5,229 bases of DNA from the NCBI GenBank assembly GCA_013152075.1, contig JAADHD010000379.1, positions 5,530 through 10,758 of the forward strand, read 5' to 3'. The stretch comes from Verrucomicrobiota bacterium (GTDB lineage: Bacteria > Verrucomicrobiota > Verrucomicrobiia > Verrucomicrobiales > DEV007). Position 1 is the stretch's first letter; the number at the start of each line of letters is the position of its first letter. The position numbers and the translations under genes were made by a program. This document shows, piece after piece, positions 1-4,720 of this stretch. The notes under the pieces were generated by a model, which saw only the letters and a program-made list of their open reading frames with translations, searched no databases and had not been told where the DNA came from.

Positions 1-65
1 TCATTGTGAGGATTCTTGTAGTGACTGAGAATAATGTCCTGGTATAGATCTGAAAGGTCGTCCAT
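1..65 (-). CDS. sufU: SufU-type Fe-S cluster assembly scaffold, N-terminus only (cut by window edge)
   Basis: Only the first 21 codons are in the window. Translating leftwards from the ATG at 65 gives MDDLSDLYQ, then DIILSHY, then KNPHN. The pattern LYxxxILxHYKNPxN is the hallmark N-terminus of the SufU/IscU/NifU-N family, which accepts persulfide sulfur from the cysteine desulfurase and acts in cytoplasmic Fe-S cluster assembly. The metal-binding cysteines lie beyond the edge, so they cannot be checked. The gene starts 31 bp after the sufS stop on the same strand, the usual sufS-sufU order, and the two are probably co-transcribed. No Shine-Dalgarno sequence precedes the start. The call rests on a short motif plus strong context. 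Choosing SufU over IscU comes from the SufS neighbour, not from the 21 residues themselves. Confidence 0.85.
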   Translation of the reverse strand, partial: MDDLSDLYQDIILSHYKNPHN

Positions 66-96
66 GGAATTTATAAGGAGTTAGCAGCTAGCATCT

Positions 97-1308
97 TCAA
101 GCGAACATTTTTTGAACTTTACAAATCGCCTCGACTAAAACATCAGCTTCTTCCCTGGTATTGTAAAAAGCAAATGACGCCCTGGCGGTACCGGAAACTT
201 TCAAGTGATCCATCAACGGTTGAGCACAATGATGGCCAGCACGAATCGCCACGCCCTCGGTATCAAGGATGGTGCCTATGTCATGCGGATGGATGCCGTC
301 GAGAGTAAATGAAATCACACCTACTTTGTCAGGTGATGTTCCATGTATCTTCAGACCATCGACTGCGTTCATCGCCGCGGTCGCGTAATCGAGCAGTTCT
401 TTTTCGTAAGCTTCGATCTCTTCGTGCCCGATCTCATTCAGGTAATCAACTGCCGCCCCCAAACCGATCGCCCCGCTGATATTCGGCGTACCTGCCTCAA
501 ATCTCTCAGGAATGCCGCGGAAAGTCGTGCCCGCAAAACTTACCTGTTCGATCATATCGCCGCCACCCTGATACGGCGGCATGGCATTTAATAATTCTTC
601 TTTGCCCCACAACACCCCAACACCATCCGGCCCGAACATTTTGTGACTTGAGAAAGCATAGAAATCGCAGCCGATGTCCTGCACATCCACCCGCAGGTGA
701 GGTACGGCCTGCGCCCCATCGACAAGAACCATCGCGCCTTTCTCCTTGGCCAATCGAGTCAACTCTTTCACCGGGTTCACCGTACCCAGCGCATTGGACA
801 CATGGGTGAATGCCACCACTTTGGTTCGTTCATTCAACTTCGCACTAAAATCATCGATATCGAGCTCACCCGTGTCAGTGATCCCCGCCACTCGAATCAC
901 CAAACCCCGTTTTTCTGCCAATATCTGCCATGGCACTATATTGGCGTGATGCTCCATCAGAGTCAGCAAAATCTCATCGCCCTCTTCCAGATCTTGTCCG
1001 TAACTGTTGGTCACCAGATTGATCGCCTCCGTCGTGCCGCGAACAAACAACACCTCGCAGGTTTTTGGTGCATTTATCATCTTCGCCAGCCGCTCCCTCG
1101 CCCGATCATATTGATCCGTGGCATCCATGCTCAGGTAGTGCACCCCACGATGGATATTCGAGTTCTCATGCTCAAAAAACCGCGAAATTTTATCAATCAC
1201 CATTCGCGGCTTTTGAGTCGTAGCCCCGTTGTCGAGGTACACCAGTGGCTTCCCGCTCACCTCGCGGGACAAAATTGGAAAATCAGATCTTACAGTAGCA
1301 ACAGTCAT
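97..1308 (-). CDS. sufS: SufS group II cysteine desulfurase
   Basis: A 403-residue PLP enzyme that takes sulfur from L-cysteine as a persulfide, giving L-alanine, for Fe-S cluster assembly in the cytoplasm. It is full length for SufS (about 405). Visible landmarks are the N-terminal PILSREVSGKPLVYLDNGAT (11-30), RGTTEAINLV (90-99), the PLP-stacking His121 in EHHAN, cofactor-binding Asp198 and Gln200 in VDGAQ, and the Schiff-base Lys223 in SSHKMFGPDG. The catalytic Cys361 is in RAGHHCAQPLM and the substrate Arg376 in GTARASF. The RxGHHC loop and compact length mark group II (SufS), not IscS/NifS. The HPHD stretch at 340-343 resembles Bacillus-type SufS, where a His near here takes part in zinc exchange with SufU. 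That fits the sufU gene 31 bp downstream; no sufE is visible. The ATG at 1308 gives the normal family N-terminus, although no Shine-Dalgarno sequence precedes it. Confidence 0.97.
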   Translation of the reverse strand: MTVATVRSDFPILSREVSGKPLVYLDNGATTQKPRMVIDKISRFFEHENSNIHRGVHYLSMDATDQYDRARERLAKMINAPKTCEVLFVRGTTEAINLVTNSYGQDLEEGDEILLTLMEHHANIVPWQILAEKRGLVIRVAGITDTGELDIDDFSAKLNERTKVVAFTHVSNALGTVNPVKELTRLAKEKGAMVLVDGAQAVPHLRVDVQDIGCDFYAFSSHKMFGPDGVGVLWGKEELLNAMPPYQGGGDMIEQVSFAGTTFRGIPERFEAGTPNISGAIGLGAAVDYLNEIGHEEIEAYEKELLDYATAAMNAVDGLKIHGTSPDKVGVISFTLDGIHPHDIGTILDTEGVAIRAGHHCAQPLMDHLKVSGTARASFAFYNTREEADVLVEAICKVQKMFA

Positions 1309-1314
1309 AGCAGA

Positions 1315-1331
1315 CAGGTCATCGGAACCTG
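1315..1331. promoter_or_regulatory. Inverted repeat directly upstream of sufS
   Basis: CAGGT (1315-1319) and ACCTG (1327-1331) form a perfect 5-bp inverted repeat around a 7-nt spacer, only 6 bp before the sufS start codon. On the sense (minus) strand it would be a small hairpin over the translation initiation region, or a weak protein-binding site over the start of the transcript. Neither function is proven. Arms this short can occur by chance, and the sequence matches no Fe-S regulator site that I recognise. Confidence 0.25.
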
Positions 1332-1381
1332 CCTACCTTTAGCACGGATCCCTCCATCGTGCCGCCGAAAACTGGCTGGAA

Positions 1382-1540
1382 TTACCAGCTTCCGCTCACC
1401 ATCGCCACCGGCGGCCCGTCCACCACTGGCTGCAATGTGCCCCTACTATCTTTCGGCCAATCCGCTCCCTGTTTGATCCATCGATAAACTGCGCAAGAAT
1501 TGCTCTCATACTTCGAACTGCAATTTTTTCTCCATCAATC
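1382..1540 (-). pseudogene. Possible remnant of a planctomycete-type cytochrome c domain C-terminus
   Basis: In the 197-bp gap between the GNAT gene and sufS, the minus strand has an open stretch ending at a TAA at 1382-1384. Its last 33 codons begin at 1480 and include WIKQGADWPKD, followed by GTLQPVVDGPP. The pattern RWIxxGAxWP is typical of the end of the c-type cytochrome domain common in Planctomycetota and Verrucomicrobiota proteins. The haem-binding CxxCH is absent. The frame overlaps the end of the GNAT gene up to a TGA near 1540, and there is no plausible start. It could be the tail of a decayed gene left by a rearrangement, or a chance resemblance over about 12 residues. The left limit is only the limit of the open frame, not a homology boundary. 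Confidence 0.22.
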
Positions 1541-1946
1541 GATGCGCTATGCCTGCATCCAAAAACTCTTCTCCCTCCACCATGATATAACCAATTTTTT
1601 CATAAAACGGAATCTGGCTGGACTGAGCGTGCAACTCCAGCTTCGACATTCCCTTTCGAACAGCCTCGCCTTCCAGTTTCCTCATCAATGCTGCACCGAC
1701 CCCGCAACGTCTCCATGATCTCAATACTGCAACCCGACCGATCCTTCCCTCCGGCAACAAGCGCGCCGTACCGATCACCTTGCCCACAACATCTTCTGCC
1801 AGCACATGCTCACATTCTCCATCCAAACCATCTATCTCCAATTCCTCAGGCACCTTTTGCTCTATAACAAACACCTCATGCCTAACTGCCAGTAGGTCCA
1901 GTTGCGCTTCACTCCAGCTGACCACTCTGATAAAAAACCTTTTCAT
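1506..1946 (-). CDS. GNAT-family N-acetyltransferase (YjcF/ElaA-like)
   Basis: A 146-residue single-domain GCN5-related acetyltransferase, predicted cytoplasmic, that would transfer acetyl from acetyl-CoA to an unknown amine. The N-terminal VRHEVFVIEQKVPEELEID (21-39) is the motif shared by the YjcF and ElaA branch. Residues 55-64 (GKVIGTARLL) form the central strand. Motif A, the acetyl-CoA pyrophosphate loop, is RVAVLRSWRRCGVGAALM (71-88), with R79-x-x-G82-x-G84. HAQSSQIPFYEKIGY (106-120) carries the likely general-acid Tyr115, and FLDAGIAHRLMEKKL closes the fold. An in-frame ATG at 2048 would add 34 residues, but these have no family similarity and would overlap the divergent gene starting at 2014. 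The start at 1946 puts the first strand where the family has it. The gene lies 197 bp upstream of sufS on the same strand, so a shared transcript is possible but unproven. The substrate cannot be predicted. Confidence 0.9.
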   Translation of the reverse strand: MKRFFIRVVSWSEAQLDLLAVRHEVFVIEQKVPEELEIDGLDGECEHVLAEDVVGKVIGTARLLPEGRIGRVAVLRSWRRCGVGAALMRKLEGEAVRKGMSKLELHAQSSQIPFYEKIGYIMVEGEEFLDAGIAHRLMEKKLQFEV

Positions 1947-2013
1947 TGATAGCTGACTTATAATATAAACAGACTTCCAAGGGACATTAATTTCAAAAAC
2001 TAATATTCTCCCA
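1947..2013. promoter_or_regulatory. Divergent promoter region between GNAT and ROK genes
   Basis: These 67 bp separate two divergent start codons and must hold, or overlap, both promoters. The segment is AT-rich. A consensus -10 hexamer TATAAT occurs on the plus strand at 1959-1964, about 50 bp before the ROK start. The minus strand of the same AT block offers TATATT or TATTAT for the GNAT gene. No good -35 element sits at the right distance for either. The 10-mer ATTAATTTCA at 1986-1995 recurs at 3185-3194 upstream of the oxidoreductase. Neither start codon has a Shine-Dalgarno sequence. Confidence 0.45.
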
Positions 2014-3153
2014 ATGAAATCTGAAAAAGAACCATATGCTGAACTCATCCGCCAAACCAGGCAGTTGAGTCAAGCTTCACGAAAAGATCTGGCTAATGCG
2101 GTTGGATTCGCTCGCTCAACGGTCGGTCGGCAAGTAGACCAACTGGTCCAGGAGGGCTACCTGGTTGAATTGGGCCCTGAAGCCATGTCCTCCGCCGGGC
2201 GTCCGCGAATCCTGCTTGAACTCAATCCTGAAGCCGGCTGCTTTTTCGGCATCGATTTTGAAGCTCGGTCCTTGTTTGGCATTGCCGTTGATTTCGCCCA
2301 GAATACCATCGCCCGCCATACCATCACTCACCGGCAAGCACCCTCGGCAGATCAACTTATCCACTCCATTAAAATGTTGCTGCAACACCTGCAGGACGAA
2401 GTCGGTAATCTCCCCCCACTCTCGATCGGCCTCGGAGTACCCGGACAAGTCGATTCAGACAAAGGCCTAGCGCTTCATTACGAACATATTTCAGACTGGA
2501 ACAACATTCCCCTGTCGGATGAAATTAATTCCAGTTTCAAAGTCCCCGTTTATCTAGAGAACAACACACGAACTATGGTTCTGGCAGAACGCTGGTTCGG
2601 ATCGGCCGCAGGATGCAACGATCTAATCTGCCTGAACGCACGCACCGGACTTTCCGTCGCCGTCATTTCAGGCGGGCATTTACTGCGCGGGTCTCACAAT
2701 CTGGCGGGAGAAATTCGCGGTTGGCGCGCACCTAGATGTGGAGACACTAAAACTCTGAAAACTCTTGAAGAAGTCGGCGCGCTATCAGCCATACTCGAAC
2801 CCTATGCGGGTGAGGGCAACGATCTGACTGCCGCATGGGATCGATTTCAAGACCAACTCAAGTTTAATGATCCCGAAGCCAACAAAAAGCTAGCCGACAT
2901 CGCCTGCGTTCATGGCGAAACAACCGCCGCCCTGATCCAACTTCTCAATCCGGAAAAAATCATCCTCACCGGCCCTTTGAGCGAGATCGGCGATAACTAT
3001 CTGGAAATGGTGAAAGCGACATCTAAATCAGCTCTCGAAGGTCTCCATTGTTCCATGCCGTCGATTCAGCTCTCTACTTTGGGGCTGTATTCCGGAGCGG
3101 TTGGAGCGGCTGCTCTCGCCCTCCAGCAATGGACCCCGGATATCGAGGCATAG
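2014..3153 (+). CDS. ROK-family transcriptional regulator with degenerate kinase and zinc motifs
   Basis: A 379-residue, NagC/XylR-like regulator predicted to bind DNA and respond to a sugar or sugar derivative. Residues 12-55 form a winged helix-turn-helix (SRKDLANAVGFARSTVGRQV, then an EGYL wing). SAGRPRILLELNP (60-72) links it to the ROK domain. ROK landmarks follow: FFGIDFEARSLFGIAVDF (77-94), GLGVPGQVD (139-147), ENNTRTMVLAERWFG (182-196), the 214-235 core with AGEI, and the C-terminal LLNPEKIILTGPLS (310-323). The ATP-binding DxGxT is absent, as expected for a non-kinase. The usual ENDAN catalytic Asp is replaced in ENNTR. The zinc/sugar motif, normally GHxxxxxxxxxCxCGxxGCxE, is reduced to GWRAPRCGDTKTLKTLEE, losing the His and most Cys ligands. 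Its position before the oxidoreductase and transporter suggests it controls them. The ligand is unknown. Confidence 0.92.
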   Translation: MKSEKEPYAELIRQTRQLSQASRKDLANAVGFARSTVGRQVDQLVQEGYLVELGPEAMSSAGRPRILLELNPEAGCFFGIDFEARSLFGIAVDFAQNTIARHTITHRQAPSADQLIHSIKMLLQHLQDEVGNLPPLSIGLGVPGQVDSDKGLALHYEHISDWNNIPLSDEINSSFKVPVYLENNTRTMVLAERWFGSAAGCNDLICLNARTGLSVAVISGGHLLRGSHNLAGEIRGWRAPRCGDTKTLKTLEEVGALSAILEPYAGEGNDLTAAWDRFQDQLKFNDPEANKKLADIACVHGETTAALIQLLNPEKIILTGPLSEIGDNYLEMVKATSKSALEGLHCSMPSIQLSTLGLYSGAVGAAALALQQWTPDIEA

Positions 3154-3192
3154 CCACCAAAACTGACGCCATCACGCCATTTTAATTAATTT

Positions 3193-3213
3193 CATTTGAA
3201 ACCAATTCAAATG
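3193..3213. promoter_or_regulatory. Perfect palindrome, candidate ROK operator upstream of oxidoreductase
   Basis: CATTTGAA (3193-3200) and TTCAAATG (3206-3213) are exact reverse complements separated by ACCAA, a 21-bp site fit for a dimeric HTH regulator. It lies 47 bp before the oxidoreductase ATG, close to the expected promoter, and 40 bp after the stop of the ROK regulator gene. The arms are AT-rich and no T-run follows, so a rho-independent terminator of the ROK gene is less likely. That the ROK protein binds here is inference from proximity. Confidence 0.6.
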
Positions 3214-3233
3214 GCTTTACTTTGTTATGTTAT

Positions 3234-3239
3234 TACAAT
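3234..3239 (+). promoter_or_regulatory. Possible -10 element for oxidoreductase gene
   Basis: TACAAT matches five of six bases of the sigma-70 -10 consensus and would start transcription about 15 nt before the ATG at 3261. No convincing -35 hexamer lies 16-18 bp upstream; that interval falls next to the 3193-3213 palindrome, so the promoter may depend on a regulator. An alternative -10, TATGTT, is at 3226-3231. Confidence 0.3.
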
Positions 3240-3260
3240 AAATAACCCATAGTAAACAAC

Positions 3261-4580
3261 ATGACCAAACCCCCTTCCCCTGAATCCCCCACCAGTCGTC
3301 GGCACTTTTTAAAAAGCTCCGCCGCCGCCAGCACGCTGGCCCTCCTTCCTCAGGCCGTGCATGCCGCCGCGAATGATACGATCAAACTCGGCATAGTCGG
3401 CTGCGGTGGACGCGGAACCGGAGCCGCCGCTCAAGCCATGACTGCCGACGATGGAGTCAAACTGGTAGCCGTCTGCGATCTGGACCACGACACGGCCCGC
3501 CAAAAAGTCGAGCTACTGAAAAAGCGCAAGCCCGATCAAGTCGCTGTTCCAACGGAACAGATTTTTTCCGGCTTTGAAGATTACAAAAATGTCATCTCCA
3601 CCTGTGACGTAGTCATCCTCGCCACCTCTCCCGGTTTCCGTCCGCAGCATTTTGAGGAAGCGGTGAGACAAGGCAAACACGTTTTCATGGAAAAACCGGT
3701 GGCAACCGATGTGCATGGAATCAATCGCGTGCTTGAAGCCGCAAAGATCGCCAAAAATAAAAATCTCAAGGTTGGAGTGGGGCTTCAGCGCCGCCATCAG
3801 CCCACTTACCAGGACTATATCAAGCGCATCCAGGACGGCGCTCTGGGAGACATCGTTTACATGCGTGCCTTCTGGGATGGCTCCGCCCGTGCGGGCAAAG
3901 AAAAACTAGCCGATGAAACTGAGTTGCAATATCAAATTCGCAACTGGTATTATTTCACCTGGTTATCAGGTGACCACAATGTTGAGCAACATGTTCACAA
4001 TCTCGATGTGTGCAATTGGGCAAAAGGGAATGTACACCCGATTAGTGCCCAGGGTATGGGCGGTCGTCAGGTGCGTAATAAAAAAATCAATGGGCAGATT
4101 TTTGACCATCATTTCATCGAATACGAATACGCAGACGGGAGCCGAATGTATTCCCAGTCTCGACAAATCCCCAAATGCTGGCGCTCGGTCAGTGAATCGA
4201 TCACTGGAACCAAAGGTGAAGCCCATTTCGAACGCGGACGTTTTTCCATCACCGGCCCGAACGCCACGGCCAAAAGATTACGCAAAGGGGAGGACGGACA
4301 TCAGCTCGAGCATTACCCTCTATTTGAAGCCATCCGAAAAAACCTTCCCTACAATGAAGCCGAACGCGGAGCCAACGCCACGATGACCGCTATTCTCGGA
4401 CGCATGTCCAACTATTCAGGTCAAGCCGTCACCTGGGATGACGCAATAGCTTCCGACATGACCCTGGTTCCAGACGATCTCACAAGCTTCAATTCCCCCG
4501 CCCCCGTACAACCCGATGCCGACGGCTGGTATCCGGTAGCTGTGCCAGGTGTCAATAAACCCTACGAAGTTTGGTATTAA
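3261..4580 (+). CDS. Tat-exported Gfo/Idh/MocA-family NAD(P)-dependent oxidoreductase
   Basis: A 439-residue oxidoreductase of the glucose-fructose oxidoreductase/inositol dehydrogenase family, probably acting on a sugar, polyol or related carbohydrate outside the cytoplasm. Residues 12-35 are a twin-arginine signal, SRRHFLKSS plus a hydrophobic stretch, ending VHA with likely cleavage after Ala35. A Rossmann fold follows: KLGIVGCGGRG (42-52) binds the dinucleotide, VAVCDLD (69-75) ends strand 2, and EKPVATDV (144-151) contains the family's EKP motif. The catalytic segment is VEQHVHNLDVCNW (241-253), where His246 and Asp249 match the family HxxD. HPISAQGMGGRQVR (259-272) is typical of planctomycete and verrucomicrobial exported members. 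The cofactor is usually loaded before Tat export. It lies between a ROK regulator and an MFS carrier, supporting a role in sugar use. The exact substrate is unknown. No Shine-Dalgarno sequence is visible, but the start fits the signal peptide. Confidence 0.93.
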   Translation: MTKPPSPESPTSRRHFLKSSAAASTLALLPQAVHAAANDTIKLGIVGCGGRGTGAAAQAMTADDGVKLVAVCDLDHDTARQKVELLKKRKPDQVAVPTEQIFSGFEDYKNVISTCDVVILATSPGFRPQHFEEAVRQGKHVFMEKPVATDVHGINRVLEAAKIAKNKNLKVGVGLQRRHQPTYQDYIKRIQDGALGDIVYMRAFWDGSARAGKEKLADETELQYQIRNWYYFTWLSGDHNVEQHVHNLDVCNWAKGNVHPISAQGMGGRQVRNKKINGQIFDHHFIEYEYADGSRMYSQSRQIPKCWRSVSESITGTKGEAHFERGRFSITGPNATAKRLRKGEDGHQLEHYPLFEAIRKNLPYNEAERGANATMTAILGRMSNYSGQAVTWDDAIASDMTLVPDDLTSFNSPAPVQPDADGWYPVAVPGVNKPYEVWY

Positions 4581-4612
4581 AAAAAACTCGACCTCAAGCC
4601 GACGAAACCTAC

Positions 4613-4717
4613 ATTCTTAATTCCTAATTACCTCCGGCTGTCTCAGCTACGCCTCGGCTCCTAATTCTTAATTCTTAATTCCTAATTCCTAATTCTTAAT
4701 TCTTAATTCTTAATTCC
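4613..4717. repeat. Heptanucleotide tandem repeats (ATTCTTA/ATTCCTA) in two blocks around a GC-rich island
   Basis: Block 1 (4613-4630) has one ATTCTTA, one ATTCCTA and a partial unit. Block 2 has seven full 7-bp units at 4664-4712 in the order ATTCTTA x2, ATTCCTA x2, ATTCTTA x3, with partial units on each side. The 17-mer ATTCTTAATTCCTAATT is identical at 4613-4629 and 4671-4687. Between the blocks lies a GC-rich island (4631-4658) with three roughly 10-bp-spaced variants of CTCGGCT (4632, 4642, 4653) and a small hairpin, GCTG-TCT-CAGC, at 4637-4647. The array fills nearly all of the gap between the oxidoreductase and the MFS gene and ends 3 bp before the MFS ATG. The 140-bp gap shows no coding potential and no terminator that I can support. 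Confidence 0.93.
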
Positions 4718-4720
4718 CCT

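Noticed and set aside
1371..1432. Direct repeat ACTGGCTG at 1371-1378 and 1425-1432
   Set aside because: Only two 8-bp copies exist, with no further structure. This is compatible with chance or with the composition of the suspected gene remnant.
697..1476. Long plus-strand open frame of 259 codons antisense to sufS
   Set aside because: It lies almost wholly opposite the well-supported sufS gene. Its translation is rich in His, Arg and Pro, has no recognisable domain, and reads as the complement of conserved desulfurase codons.
1947..2048. N-terminal extension of the GNAT protein from an upstream ATG at 2048
   Set aside because: The extra 34 residues match no GNAT feature, run through the AT-rich promoter region and overlap the start of the divergent ROK gene. 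The ATG at 1946 gives the family N-terminus.
3193..3225. Rho-independent terminator of the ROK gene
   Set aside because: The stem is AT-rich with a 5-nt loop and is followed by GGCTTTACTTTG, not a T-run. An operator explains the perfect symmetry better.
3212..3230. Sigma-54 or Bacteroidota-type promoter before the oxidoreductase
   Set aside because: TGGC at 3212-3215 lacks the GC element at the required spacing, and the TTTG at 3221-3224 lacks the TA two bases upstream needed for TAnnTTTG.
3913..4386. 157-codon plus-strand frame inside the oxidoreductase gene
   Set aside because: It is an out-of-frame shadow of the Gfo/Idh/MocA coding sequence, with no start signal and no family similarity.
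4581..4610. Terminator after the oxidoreductase gene
   Set aside because: The A-run directly after the stop could serve only a minus-strand transcript, and the adjacent bases form no convincing stem.
4613..4717. CRISPR array or origin iterons
   Set aside because: The 7-bp units are directly adjacent with no spacers, no cas or replication-initiator gene is nearby, and the units are too short for either.
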